Source: Agrypnia vestita (Eukaryota > Arthropoda > Insecta > Trichoptera > Phryganeidae). From it: 64,000 nt of DNA. The DNA is taken from positions 1 through 64,000 of the forward strand of contig JADDOH010023699.1 of NCBI GenBank assembly GCA_016648135.1, written 5' to 3'. The position numbers were made by a program, and so were the translations under genes. Positions within the stretch are counted from its first letter, which is position 1. Each line of letters begins with the position of its first letter. This document shows positions 9,727 through 21,350 of the stretch, piece after piece. The notes beneath the pieces are model-generated. The model saw only the letters and a program-made list of their open reading frames with translations, made no database searches and had not been told where the DNA came from.

Positions 9727-10460
9727 TATAAAACTCAATGTCTGTCTGTCTGTCTGTTCTCTATACAAATCTATACCGATTCGATTCAAACTTTGCATAC
9801 TTATGCTTTAGGACCCGGCGGTTAGCAAAGGCGACATTTCCCCCCTATTCCTTTTACTATTTCCCTCCGCTGATATATTTTCGATGCAAATGCGTACAAT
9901 CGGACTCAAAATTTGTAAACTTATTCTTAGGACTCGGCAGTTAACATATGTGACATTTCCCCTCTATTATTTTAACACTTCCTCATCTCGGATTTATTTT
10001 CGTTTCTAATATTGACCGATTGGACTCAAAATTTGGAAACTTATTCTTAAGGACGCGACGGTTAATACATGCTGCATTTTCCCCTCCTATTTTACTTCTT
10101 ATCCTTCTCCTGATATATTTTCGATGCAAATCTGTACCGTTTGACAGATTGGACTCAAAATTTGGAAACTTAAACTTATTCTTTAGGATTCGGCGGTATT
10201 ATAATATATATAATTCGGCAGTAACATATGCGACATTTCCCCCTATTATTTTCACCCTTCCCCTCCGCTGATATATTTTTGATGCAAATCTATACCGTTC
10301 GACCGATCCGACACAAAATTTGTAAGCTTATTCTTTAGGACCCGGCGGGTAATATAGGTGACATTTCCTTCCTCCCCTTTGTTCCTTTCCCCTCCCCCTG
10401 ACTATTTTCGATGCAAATCTATACTGTTCGAATCGAAAATTTGCTTTCAACTTAATTCTT
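9727..10460 (+). repeat. Diverged tandem repeat, about 120-160 bp unit
   Basis: About six degenerate units begin near TTCGATGCAAATCTATAC and contain AAACTTATTCTTTAGGA, CGGCGG and a pyrimidine-rich CATTTCCCCTCC block. The array starts with (TGTC)n after AAACTCAA. A related, more diverged array is at 26450-26880. It appears to sit inside the PLE remnant. Confidence 0.7.
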
Positions 10461-10489
10461 AACGAACAGCTAGTTAATAATATTTTTTT

Positions 10490-10745
10490 TAATTTTACAT
10501 GTTTTTCTAATTTATAATGATTCTAAATTATTCAATTTCATTCCAAAAGTATTTATGTGTAAATTTTTATCAAAATCGTGATCATTTTCCAATAAATGAT
10601 TTGCAAATTCAGAAAAACCATGATTATTCAGACATCTCAAATGCCTTTCAACTCTTAAATTGAAATTTTGGCCGGTTTTTCTAATATAAAACGGTTTTGA
10701 AAGATATTTAGGACTTTCTATTTACACATAAATAATTTTGGTCAG
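10490..10745 (-). pseudogene. PLE GIY-YIG endonuclease C-terminal fragment
   Basis: Minus-strand translation gives FYIRKTGQNFNLRVERHL, then SEFANHLLENDHDFD and NNLESL. These are the GIY-YIG endonuclease blocks at the C-terminus of Penelope-like retroelements (YIGKTGR and EHL-FANHLLE-H type). Stops and shifts break it. A 50-bp piece around 10510-10565 recurs inverted at 10728-10782. Confidence 0.65.
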
Positions 10746-10782
10746 AAATTAAATAATTTAGAATCATTAGAAATTAGTATAG
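10728..10782 (+). repeat. Inverted duplicate of the PLE NNLESL segment
   Basis: On the plus strand this reads QKLNNLESLEI, mirroring the minus-strand copy 200 bp to the left. The remnant therefore carries an internal inverted duplication. Confidence 0.55.
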
Positions 10783-11319
10783 CATAAGACGAAAAACTGT
10801 CCGTAATTATGGTCCATAATTATAAAATGCTGGTCTAATTTTTTTTTAAATCTGGTTCCACAGTTTAACCTTTCATCTCCGATTCTGTAATGACAGTGCC
10901 TCTAATTATATGAATAAATAAATAAACTAAATTAAATCAATAAATATGAATAAATAAATGTGCTAAACATAGAGTTCATTTTTCAGGAACTTCTCCGTTT
11001 ATTTACGTGTTTAACAAAGTAATTACAATTTGTAAGTATTTACCGGACACTACAAAATAAAGAAGAAGTTTTTTAAAGAAACTGACGTTTATTTGTCAAT
11101 ATGTTTATGTATTTAGAGGATAGTGGTATGGGTAGTATAGCGAGTGGTGCGCAGAGCGCTGTGCGTAGTGTACAGGGCATCCGATTTAGCGGTTTGCCGA
11201 TCTTCTCTATTTAGTAGCGGCTAGAGACTTGGCCGGGTCAGATATGTCGTTCTAATTGAAATCGCCTAAAATGCTCTACAGACCTCTCGTTATTCCTAGA
11301 ACAAACCCTGTGAGAAATT

Positions 11320-11380
11320 TATCTATAAAAGGCGTCACGCAACGCAACGTGGTTACGTTGCGAGGTAGGGTCAGTCAATT
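11320..11380 (+). promoter_or_regulatory. Candidate core promoter (TATA and Inr)
   Basis: TATAAAAGGC at 11324 is followed by an arthropod-type initiator TCAGTC at 11371. The spacing (about 49 nt from TATA to the Inr A) is longer than ideal. The surrounding 11100-11480 is GC-richer, and downstream DNA is not coding. It could be the promoter of a TE or of a non-coding transcript. A related motif (AACGTGGTTAC) recurs near 51640. Confidence 0.3.
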
Positions 11381-11479
11381 CATTTGTGATAGTGATAAGT
11401 GCGGCATCTCAGACAGATCACCAGTGTGATCAGTCGTCATTCATAACATAGTAATATTACAATAAGCTTCTACGCTAAT

Positions 11480-12268
11480 AAGTTTCTACGTACGAAAATT
11501 GAACGGAGTTTACTAGAACGTGATTAAAGCAATAGGAACAGCGTAAACTAGTGCGAATTAGGGAACAGTACAAAAATGAGTGTGTGAAATATTCGGTAGA
11601 TATTTAATCACTGTAAAATTAAATATAAAATTAAATAAATTAAGAACTACAATTTAACTCGTGTCAAGTGACATTCTTTGGTAATAAATTAAACTAAATT
11701 ATTTCCAGTATTTTAATATATCCCTTAAAGCCATATCTCGTGAGAATATATACATATGGAATGTATCAACTATTAATTTAAATTTATAAAAAATATCAAA
11801 TATTCATTTATATTCACTTAAATGTCGAAAAAAGTTCTACCTATAAACTGAGTTTACAGTATTGCAACACGCATTTTAATTTTGCATGCGATAAAAGTTA
11901 AACATATTGATTCAAAGTTCGATATTTTAATGACCCATATCGCCATAGTAGCACCCGCTTTTTAATTACATATCGAATTATGCAAATTTCATATGCGATC
12001 GTAGCAAGGCCTGTGTAACAAAATCTCCCCTATGTTTGATGGAAGAATGCACAGCGAATCAAGTCAATTTTATATTCCGAAATTTTAAATATCTAATAAT
12101 TATAAATGTCACAATTTCTTGAATACTTTAAAATCACCCGTATATCAGATTGGTATAATGGTCGCCAATATCGCTATATTTCTATAATCGGAAAATCACT
12201 AGATAAAGATGAAAAATAGTGCATATCGAAACAAGTACCCAATGTATATCGTCATAAAATGATCTAAA
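11480..12268. other. Unassigned AT-rich DNA
   Basis: No gene or repeat recognised. Confidence 0.4.
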
Positions 12269-12270
12269 TA

Positions 12271-13386
12271 TTAGGTCCTTACATATGAAATTGGCGTTTA
12301 GTATGGGAGGAACATAAAGCCGATTTTTTTTTATTATAATATTTTTATTTAATCTAAGTATGTACCATTGCTATCTATGCACCTTTGCCATCTCATAGGT
12401 AAGTTCATCGATCCCTTTACTAAAAAAACCATTCGGACGGGAATCAATAAAATCTTTGAAGGCGGGTTGGACTGCCCCATCGGAGTTGAATTTTTTCCTT
12501 TGCAAGAAGTTATCCAAATTTCGAAAAAAATGGTAATCTGTTGGAGCAAGGTCCGGAGAGTACGGTGGATGTCTTAGACATTCCAATTGAAGCTCCTCTA
12601 ATTTGGTAGCCGTCTGTTGTGCAGTGTGTGGTCTAGCGTTATCATGAAGCAGCAGTGGCCTAGAGCGATTAACCAACCTCGGTTGTTTAGCAGCTATCTT
12701 TTCCATCATGGTTTGCAGTTGCTGACAGTAGACATCTGCCGTAATCGTCTGGCCAGATTTAAGATTTAAAATCCCTTCATTATTGTGCCGGTTGAGTAAT
12801 GCAACGCAGCAGTCAACGCGCGTTTGTTGATTTGCTTCACTCAATTCGTGAGGTACCCACCTTTCAAGCTTTTTCACCTTACCAATTTGCTTCAAGTGGA
12901 TTAATACAGTTTTATCACTAACACCGCAGCCTGCAGCTAACTCGGATGTGGTTTGCGATGGATCCGCTTCCACAATAGACTTCAATTCTTCATTATCAAC
13001 TTTGGTCTCCGGCCGTCCACGGGGCTTGTTCTGCAGGTCGAAATTTCCAGAACGAAAACGTTGGAACCAAAAACGCACCGTGTTTTCTTTTGCGGCACCG
13101 TCGCCATACACATCATTAATCCTTCGAGCCGTTTCTGCAGCACTGGTGCCACGGTGGAACTCGTACTCGTAAATAACGTGATATTTCAAGTTTTTCATTT
13201 TGTAAACTGAGTGACGCAAAGAAAAAAACAATTGAGGAAAAAACTAATGAATTATAATTTTCAAAACACAAATACATGAGTAAATAGCTGTATAAATTTG
13301 GATTTGGAATTCCTAACCATAGAGAAGATATTTGAGATCAAATTTGCCAGTACGGCAAAACACCAATTTCATATGTAAGGACCTAA
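12271..13386 (-). mobile_element. mariner (cecropia-type) transposon, copy 1, internally deleted
   Basis: The 1116-bp element has matching terminal inverted repeats beginning TTAGGTCCTTACATATGAAA and is flanked by TA at 12269-12270 and 13387-13388, the target duplication of Tc1/mariner elements. Compared with copy 2 it lacks 170 bp of the transposase gene (between 12764 and 12765). Boundaries are exact. Confidence 0.95.
12371..13198 (-). pseudogene. mariner transposase, in-frame deletion of first catalytic Asp
   Basis: The open frame starts MKNLKYHVIYEYEF and carries the N-terminal helix-turn-helix (SAAETARRINDVYG and the second HTH with SDKTVLIHLKQIGKVKK, WVPHEL linker). The catalytic block with CDEKW, holding the first Asp of the DD34D triad, is gone; it is intact in copy 2. 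The second and third Asp remain (LLLHDNARPH; YSPDLAPTDYHFF). The deletion equals 57 codons relative to a full-length gene, so the frame stays open. A one-base insertion near 12403 alters the last 14 or so residues. The protein could still bind terminal repeats but not cut. Family: close to the cecropia subfamily (Hsmar1/SETMAR). Confidence 0.9.
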
Positions 13387-13388
13387 TA

Positions 13389-13949
13389 ATACCCGTGATA
13401 GCTATATAACGGCTTTATTTCAATGAATTCGTACTTAATTCAAATTTCAATAAATGTCGACTTAAATAATTGGCTGATACATAATTGATATTCCAATACT
13501 TTTCACTAGTGAGGGATGAAAAGATAATATAAAAAAACTGTTAATTGTTATTATTTTTTGATAAATTAGTAGTGTTTCTGAAGTGGATATTAGATAAACG
13601 TTTTTGAAAGATAATAAATAATATTTTGCTACATTTGTTAAAACAATATTTCAGCGATTGAATTAGATGTGATATTATTAAAGTATGAATAAAATTTCTA
13701 TGTCATAGTGATGTCAAGCAACGTCTCTTTGTATCGTCGACTTCAACAGTTAAACATAACTTCATGGTATAAAGAACTTTATATACTCACACGTAAGTGT
13801 TCAAATAATTTCTCCAATAGGTTTACGAAAAAGACGCCACCACGAGAAAACATCCGCACTGCTAATAATACAGGCTTTGTTACCTGGAAGAAATCTGAGA
13901 GAAAAAAAGCCAAATTAACAGGTCCTTTTCGTCGTTAGAGGCGTATATA
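13389..13949. other. Unassigned DNA between the mariner copies
   Basis: A 76-residue plus-strand frame at 13708-13938 is basic and unrecognised. I see no TE or exon signature. Confidence 0.3.
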
Positions 13950-13951
13950 TA

Positions 13952-15234
13952 TTAGGTCCTTACATATGAAATTGGCGTTTAGTATGGGAGGAACATAAAG
14001 CCGATTTTTTTTTATTATAATATATTTATTTAATCAAAGTATGTACCATTGCTATCTATGCACTTTTGCCATCTCATAGGTAGTTCATCGATCCCTTTAC
14101 CAAAAAAACCATTCGGACGGGAATCAATAAAATCTTTGAAGGCGGTTTGGACTGCCCCATCGGAGTTGAATTTTTTCCTTTGCAAGAAGTTATCCAAATT
14201 TCGAAAAAAATGGTAATCTGTTGGGGCAAGGTCCGGAGAGTACGGTGGATGTCTTAGACATTCCAATTGAAGCTCCTCTAATTTGGTAGCCGTCTGTTGT
14301 GCAGTGTGTGGTCTAGCGTTATCATGAAGCAGCAGTGGCCTAGAGCGATTAACCAGTCTCGGTTGTTTAGCAGCTAGCTTTTCCATCATGGTTTGCAGTT
14401 GCTGACAAAAGACATCTGCCGTAATCGTCTGGCCAGATTTAAGAAAGTTGTAGTGAACGACACCAGCACTAGTCCACCAAACGCTCACAAGTAATTTTTT
14501 GGAGTCAATTTTCGCTTGGGGCATGGTTTGGCTGGTTCGGCAGGGTTCAGCCATTGCGATGAGCGCTTCCGATTATCGTACAGGATCCACTTTTCATCAC
14601 AGGTAATGATTCGATTTAAAATCCCTTCATTATTGTGCCGGTTGAGTAATGCAACGCAGCAGTCAACGCGCGTTTGTTGATTTGCTTCACTCAATTCGTG
14701 AGGTACCCACCTTTCAAGCTTTTTCACCTTACCAATTTGCTTCAAGTGGATTAAAACAGTTTTATCACTAACACCGCAGCCTGCAGCTAACTCGGATGTG
14801 GTTTGCGATGGATTCCGCTTCCACAATAGCCTTCAATTCTTCATTATCAACTTTGGTCTCCGGCCGTCCACGGGGCTTGTTCTGCAGGTCGAAATTTCCA
14901 GAACGAAAACGTTGGAACCAAAAACGCACTGTGTTTTCTTTTGCGGCACCGTCGCCATACACATCATTAATCCTTCGAGCCGTTTCTGCAGCACTGGTGC
15001 CACGTGGAACTCGTACTCGTAAATAACGCGATATTTCAAGTTTTTCATTTTGTAAACTGAGTGACGCAAAGAAAAAAACAATTGAGGAAAAAACAAATGA
15101 ATTATAATTTTCAAAACACAAAAACATGAGTAAATAGCTGTATAAAATTGGATTTGGAATTCCTAACCAAAGAGAAGATATTTGAGATCAAATTTGCCAG
15201 TACGGCAAAACGCCAATTTCATATTAGGACCTAA
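13952..15234 (-). mobile_element. mariner (cecropia-type) transposon, copy 2, full length
   Basis: A 1283-bp element with the same inverted repeats and orientation as copy 1, 565 bp away. The left end is TTAGGTCCTTACATATG after TA. The right end has lost two bases within the repeat (ATATTAGGACCTAA), and TA does not directly follow. Confidence 0.95.
14030..15048 (-). pseudogene. mariner transposase with three frameshifts
   Basis: All domains of a roughly 345-residue transposase can be read across frames: MKNLKYRVIYEYEF start, HTH region, ITCDEKWILYDN (first Asp), LLLHDNARPH (second), YSPDLAPTDYH (third, DD34D), and the MRWQKCIDSNGTYFD C-terminus typical of Hsmar1-like proteins. One-base changes break it at about 15003 (deletion), 14813 (insertion) and in the A-run near 14493 (deletion). 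Confidence 0.9.
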
Positions 15235-15339
15235 ATAAATATATCTATAATATAGTTAGTATTAATTGCGAAGGGGACCATTTCGTCAACTAGCCGTTCT
15301 AACAATCCAAACATTTCTAACACCCGTGAAAAACCTTCA

Positions 15340-15700
15340 TTATAACATACATATATATATATTATATATTATACTAATATGTGTGGTTAATATTAAGATT
15401 TCCGCGGATAAAAGATGAAGGGATTATTTTCTAGGATACCGCGTAATTGTAGTCTTGAGAAAGACAAGTAAATTAAGAAATAGCCTCGCACTAGGCTTCA
15501 CTTGGATCTCGACTTCCGGGAGTGAATGGTGGTGCTTGCCATAACGCGGGTTATCCTAGAAAATAATCCTCATATATAATTATTAATATATATATATAGA
15601 TATATATCTAATATACATATTACTAGTATATATATATATATATATAGACTCGTCAGATATTAGATATTATATATATAGATATATATATATCCATTTTCCG
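15340..15700. repeat. AT-dinucleotide-rich low-complexity DNA
   Basis: Runs of TATA/ATAT occupy 15345-15385 and 15580-15690, flanking a small inverted-repeat element. Confidence 0.7.
15416..15576. mobile_element. Small inverted-repeat element (MITE-like), about 160 bp
   Basis: The ends are complementary over about 24 nt: GGATTATTTTCTAGGATA at the left and TATCCTAGAAAATAATCC at the right. The inside is GC-richer (CACTAGGCTTCACTTGG). I see no other copy in this window. Confidence 0.6.
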
Positions 15701-16230
15701 CATAAATGACTGAGACAATACTAATATGAACTCGCCTACAAATCGTGCCATAAATAGTTTTATAAATTGTATACGTAATCTAGATATGTTTCACGACAAT
15801 ATCGTACATTAAAAAAAAACACTTTACGTTAATTAGTTCTACCCTCACCAAATCCACCCCACACACCCTACAAACATCGAAACTTATCACAACACATTCA
15901 TAAACTGACACACCATCCATGCGGGAAGAATGAAGAGTATTGCATTTCATAAGTTGCTATGTATATTCTGATTATACGTTTTTCTTTATTTATTTATTTA
16001 ATAGATAATACATATGATTTATTTTGTAACAATGATATCTATTAAATATTAACAATCAAATTATTTATTATTATATGTTATACCTCACCAAAGAGAATTT
16101 AGTTCCATGTGTGTGGTGAGCGATAATCACTTGGTAGTGTAATCTAATTTAACAAACAATGAGAATTAGGTAATATACTATTTGTCTAATATATCTAAAT
16201 TTTTTGAATAAACAGCTAAAGACAGACTAA
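15700..16230. other. Unassigned AT-rich DNA
   Basis: No gene recognised. Confidence 0.4.
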
Positions 16231-16234
16231 ATTC

Positions 16235-16440
16235 AATCACAAAAGCCAACTCTAAAATTGAGAATCAATTCGGGTTCACCGGGGGAATATGCACACGAGA
16301 CGCAACTGCAAAATATCCACCATTATGCAATGTAATTTGGACAAAAAAAGTAATAACATAGGTATCTTCATGGATTCGAAGGAAATATTTGACAAAATTA
16401 TCTTAAATTTGAATTTCTTCTCCGATATTGTGTGGTACAT
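16235..16440 (+). pseudogene. Reverse transcriptase fragment (RTE/L1-like), heavily decayed
   Basis: Across shifted frames the plus strand reads ENQFGFTGGICTRDAT and later GIFMDSKEIFDKII. These resemble the QFGF-G-STRDAI and F-DF-KAFDKI blocks of reverse transcriptases. It is too decayed to classify. Confidence 0.45.
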
Positions 16441-16449
16441 GTTAAAGGT

Positions 16450-18540
16450 ACATGATTCTGTAACTTAATCTTTGTAATCTGAAAAGCTTTCATGCATGTA
16501 CCTACAGTATTGCACCAATATATTGTGACATTAAGTTTTTTTTTACCTGAACCGTAATTAATTGATAATTAATAGAGCTAGATTATGAGCGAATATACCC
16601 CGATGTTGCAATACAAGTACTTTTATTTTTGAAATGGTATACTCCGCTCACCGCGTCTAGCGCATGTTATCTATGGTCTAAGGACACGTCACTACGAACC
16701 CGTCACATTCCCGATTCTACAAGCATGTAGCGAGCACACGCGAAAGAGCTTCCATTTTGGGTAAGAAACGCAAATGATAGTTTTGATTGACCTGATATAA
16801 CACAAACCGTCTTTTTAATGTTATGTTTGTAATAGGACTAATAATTTTTAATATTAATTCAAAAAAGGAGCTTTTCCGCGGTACGTAGTACGTGGGACCT
16901 GATTGAACCCCAAGCAGAAATGGCCGGCTGCTGGAGTTCAAATCAGCACACGGAAAGGAGAATTTCCGGAATCACAGCTTGAAGCGGTCGCATCGAGCCT
17001 CAGCGGTGCGGCTGGTTCGACCTAGGAGATGGATGCTGCGACATGATGCATGGAGGCATCATCAAGCCTTCCAAGATGTCGGCAGGGTCCGCCGGAAGCG
17101 TCGCAGAAGATAATCCTTCGTACAGTATATGGTCAATTTAATACGCGGGAGCGTCGTCTTCATCGTCTTTGGGGTTGAATTCGCTAGCAGCAAAGTTTCT
17201 AAAATATGTGTGGGACATTTCCAAGGACATTTAAAATGATTTAATCATGGCGGTTCCGTATTTGGTGCATTGAAAATTTTACCATATGGTATTGCATAAC
17301 GTCGATGTAACATCCATCTCAAAATTTTGACATAATCTTAATATTATAATGTTGTAAGTTGATTGTTAATTTGTGTAAATTTGAATTGGTAAGGGGCGTA
17401 TATTAAATTCATTCCATGGGCAAGTTACCATACAGAAAATAAATTCTCCAAAGCAAACATTAAATGTTGCAATTCAGTCGTCGCATCGTGGAATAAGTTT
17501 TGTATGCGCGCTCTGAAGGTAAATTGCATAAGCAAAATTAAAACATATAGGGTAGATCTTAAGAATGTTTGTTTATTTAATGAATAAATGGGATTATGGT
17601 ACTCGAGCTGAGATTTAGTTTCTATTTCTACCTTAAGATCCATATAATAATTACAGGGATGTTTTGTATGTAAACAGAAGTTCCAGGTCCACTACCCAAA
17701 AAGGACCCCTTAGAGCCATGTATAACCACTGAGCAGCCGGTGATAACGAATACCTCGATATAATATATAAACTAAATAAATAAATAAGGATCTCAAAATA
17801 GCAAAACGCACTTATGCTAAAATGATGGAATAATTGTAGGTAATTCAAATATTTTATAAATTATCTTCGCTTCTCAGACATATGACCATTCTCCAAAAAC
17901 GGATATGATTTAGGAGGATAACTGATTGTCGATATGGTCTAAGGTCAGCAAGTATTCAGCCTCATAAGAAATAACAGATGTTAAACTGAACTTTTTCAAA
18001 TTAAATTATTTACACATTTCCTGACTTAAGTCGCTTGCGAGGTCAGCATAAAAGATATATATTCATACATTTTTAGATACAGGTCAGACATCTAAATTAT
18101 ACATTTTCTTCCTATATGTATATATACAGGAGAAGCAAAATGTTCAGATCTTATTAATAATTCAGTAGGGAGATTATGATCTCCGTACGGCGAGTCGAAA
18201 TTTGCATAGAATCACGCCATCTTGCGAAAGGCTTTGCTAGAGTGACCCTCTCAGTTATTATGGGACCTCTTCCAATCAAAACTTTATGTTAATTCAAACG
18301 AAAAATAATTTTGGTGTTTTAGAAAATTCTGCTATTACGATCGTGGACCATTAAATCTTCAATGACAGTAAAATCAAGAATATTGTCACCATACAATTCT
18401 TTAAAACCATATTCGCACATATATCTATACCCCAATGCAAAATTTTATATATTTTTCTAGCTAGTATCGGAAGAACCCTAAATATGCATTCTTTAATATT
18501 AATATATTATATGACTCTATGACTAATCATACAAATATGT
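16450..18540. other. Unassigned DNA
   Basis: No gene recognised. 16680-17150 is GC-richer and unique, without a convincing open frame. Short frames at 17425 and 17651 (minus) lack motifs. Confidence 0.35.
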
Positions 18541-18542
18541 AT

Positions 18543-19069
18543 ACAGGGATATTTGTAAAACATTAATAACCTCGCAGGACCATATTCCTGCCTTAATTAT
18601 GAGTCGAAAATGTTCAAGCTATCATGACTTAATTCAATTGTTATGGTGATATGCGACATCTAAGTTTGCATTATTTTTTCAATATTTCTGACTTTTTTTT
18701 GTAAAACGTTGGACTATCATTACAGTAACTTAAATCGATTACGAAAAATTCATTCGTTTCAATTCAAGTAAAATAAAATGATAAAAACCCAGAAAAATTT
18801 CCAATTTGAACTTCGAAGGTTTTTTATTATTTTATTTGACTTGTATTAAAGAAAATGAATTTTTCATATTCGATATGAAAAATTAAACTGTAATGACAGT
18901 CCAACGTTTTACAAAAAATAAGTCAGAAATATTGAGAAAAATGCAAAATTTGATGTCGCATATCTCCACAACTATTTATATTAGGTAATAATAGCTTAAA
19001 CATTTTCGACTTCAAGACTAATCAGAAATATAATCCTGCGAGGTCATTAATGTTTTCCAATTAACCCTG
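18543..19069. mobile_element. Palindromic MITE (foldback family 1, copy 2)
   Basis: It runs from CAGGGATA to AACCCTG between TA-containing flanks. Both halves mirror each other, sharing GTCGAAAATGTTCAAGC and GATATGCGACATC blocks with copy 1. Confidence 0.7.
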
Positions 19070-19158
19070 TATTTAACTTATAATTTTCAAACATTTCAAA
19101 TAATTTCTTTACTACACGTAAACATCACATCATTGTAATTTAAAAAATATGTTTTACT

Positions 19159-19335
19159 TTACTTTGTAATCCACACACACAATATGAGTTATTAAATTAC
19201 AACTATAGTTTCGAGAGGAGCAATCCCTCTCATCATCAAGTTAGTTTTTATCTATACCTGATAATGAAAGGGACTGCTCCTCTCAAAACTATAGTTGTAA
19301 TTAAATAACTCATATTGTGTGTGTGTGTTTTACAA
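19159..19335. mobile_element. Palindromic hammerhead-like element, family D copy 1
   Basis: Two inverted arms (CACACACAATATGAGTTATT and its complement) surround two motifs. The left one (minus strand, 19239-19201) reads TTGATGA, a perfect GAGAGG/CCTCTC hairpin, GAAAC, then the palindrome ACTATAGT. The right one (plus, 19258-19296) reads CTGATAA, a hairpin, AAAAC, ACTATAGT. Each lacks one or two core bases of the hammerhead consensus, so both are probably inactive. A further family member is at 41600. Confidence 0.6.
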
Positions 19336-19339
19336 AGAT

Positions 19340-20450
19340 AAAATTAAAACATATTGCAAATTATAATGTTGCACCACGAAGTATCTGCCAAATCTTTTAA
19401 TGATATCACTTCATTGTATCATGAGATTTGAAAACATACAAACAAATATATAATAGTAAAATACGGGTGTAAAAATGCGCTTTTCGATGTAAAAACTGTT
19501 TTGGATAGGTAGAGCATAAATTAAGTTTCAAGTGGCGACGGAAAATCTTCAAAGAAAGAAATTGCCGCTGGAGAGCGCGCTCTCGTTTAGAACCTTTCGG
19601 GGTGTTTAAGTGGGGGAGCATGAATACGTGATGTGTGTGAAGTGAGCCGTGAAAGAGGGTATTAGAAAGGGTGTCAGAAAGAAAGGGTGTGTTGCGTAAA
19701 GTGGCTCAATGGATGAGGAAAAGATTAAATGTAAAGATGTAGGAAATATGTCGCGAGGAGAATAGAGGATTGTAAGTGCTCCGTGGACTGAGAGGAGTAC
19801 TCGCTCCTGCCAAACTTCAAATTTAGCCATTTTATTATTCTGTCATGTCTGGCACCTACATCCCACTTGGCGAAGTTGAATTATTAAAGAGTTAAGATTG
19901 TTATTACGGTCGTTAGACATATTTATGATTATTCAACGTCATCAGGAGGACGACCTTTACCCGCGGAGATAGAGGGCAGACTGATTACTGCTTTTTAGGA
20001 CATAAATTATATGCACTTTGTTGTGGAGTGTTCACTTCTTCTACAATAGAGGTCGCCAGTGTGCAACACGTACTAGTTACGTCGACGGACTTTACTGCGA
20101 CGTCTCTCAAGGGTTGTATCAATGTCGTAAGAACAGTGCGCCAAATACTTGATATTTTTTAACTGTCATCCCTATTGAAATTGGGATGTTTTGTGACGTT
20201 TACCCCATTGTAGAGGGTGTATTTTGGGGTGAGGTTTTTTTTTGAAGAAGTTTAAATCGAAAGTTTAAAAGAGAGGCTTTAAGAAAAGTTCTAAAAGCGA
20301 TTTTACTTTAAGTTCATTTATTAAAAGTCTAATATATTATTTGAGATGTGCTTTTGCAAGCTCAAAGCTATGTTTAAAATTTATTTACGTGATTGAATTA
20401 AGTTTACGTTTAGTCTAACATATAATTTGGCCAGTAATCGTCTAGTGATA
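19340..20450. other. Unassigned DNA
   Basis: No gene recognised; scattered short frames only. Confidence 0.35.
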
Positions 20451-21041
20451 GTAATTTAGGACTCCTCGATGTGACGCGGTTACCCGGTACTTTTGGTAGC
20501 GTAGCAGAAGAAATGCCATTGGATTCATACGAGGCGAAACTAACCTAACATTATTAACGCGCAACATGAGCTGGTCTCAAAACGACGATCGATTGAACAG
20601 ACTAACAACATCGCCTTTCATGGAGGCGCATCCGTCACTTCCTCGCATCCGGTAGCGGCGTCGCGAACATAAATATGTCTACGTAGATTTTTCGCCTAGA
20701 ACGAAGCCGCCTGGTTACCGAGGTCTCATATTAGCACCTGTGGACGGATTCCACGGTTGAGCGCGGGGTCACGATTACGATGGAATATTCAGATAGATAA
20801 ATACCACTTGCGAAATACAGCCTAGGGCGCTATGAGTATAACTTGGTATCCACATAATACAACCGACGGTACATAATAGGAACTTAGTGCTGATATTGCG
20901 CAACAACACGCAATATTTAATTTTATTGCGTATTTTTTTTTTAATGCAATAGTATACTGGATCTGCCGGTCATCCAGATTAGATAAATCACGGTCGATTA
21001 ATACACGGTTATACTTATTAAACACACACACAATACTCAAA
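20450..21041. other. Unique GC-richer sequence upstream of the candidate exon at 21042
   Basis: No TE signature and no long open frame. Its composition differs from the surrounding repeats and would suit a 5' UTR or promoter region, but no core promoter stands out. Confidence 0.25.
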
Positions 21042-21253
21042 ATGCAAATTAACGGCTGGGTTCTCCAGAATACATACATACAATGCTTACAACTGGCGCG
21101 ATCGGTGGTCTTCGGCCTGATTTATCTGTTCATGGTATATAGTGGAAAGAGTAAACATATATTCATAACAACTAGGCGCAACAGAGGCTCAGGGCAAGCT
21201 TTGTCTGACATTATCGCAGCCCGAGATTCTAAGGGAATGGAAGATACAGATTT
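21042..21253 (+). CDS. Candidate first coding exon or small ORF with one membrane segment
   Basis: An ATG in good context (CTCAAAATG) opens 71 codons. The start is MQINGWVLQNTYIQCLQLAR, followed by a hydrophobic segment (VVFGLIYLFMV, about residues 22-33), then a basic stretch (TTRRNRGSG) and an acidic end (SKGMEDTDL). The last codons overlap GTAAGTG, a near-perfect splice donor (GATTT then GTAAGTG), so this may be an exon ending at 21253 in phase 2 or a complete small protein ending at the TAA at 21257. I do not recognise the family. The surrounding 20.5-24 kb is less repetitive than the rest of the window. It could also be a chance ORF. Confidence 0.3.
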
Positions 21254-21308
21254 GTAAGTGAAATTTAAGAAGTGTCTAACCACTTCTGTTCAAACGTGGA
21301 TTCTAGAT

Positions 21309-21350
21309 GCCCCCCCCCCCCCTGTAGGGGGGAGGGGGATGCGGCCCCAG
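21309..21350. repeat. Poly-C / poly-G hairpin
   Basis: A run of about 14 C is followed by CTGTAG and a G-rich run (GGGGGGAGGGGG), which can form a strong hairpin. The opposite strand of the C run is a G-tract. Confidence 0.7.

Noticed and set aside
11060..11700. Solo LTR of a retrovirus-like element
   Set aside because: There is a TATA box and an A-rich downstream region, but I could not find TG...CA ends or a target duplication.
12948..13210. Plus-strand frames inside the mariner copies
   Set aside because: They are antisense shadows of the transposase gene and repeat at 14796-15026 for that reason.
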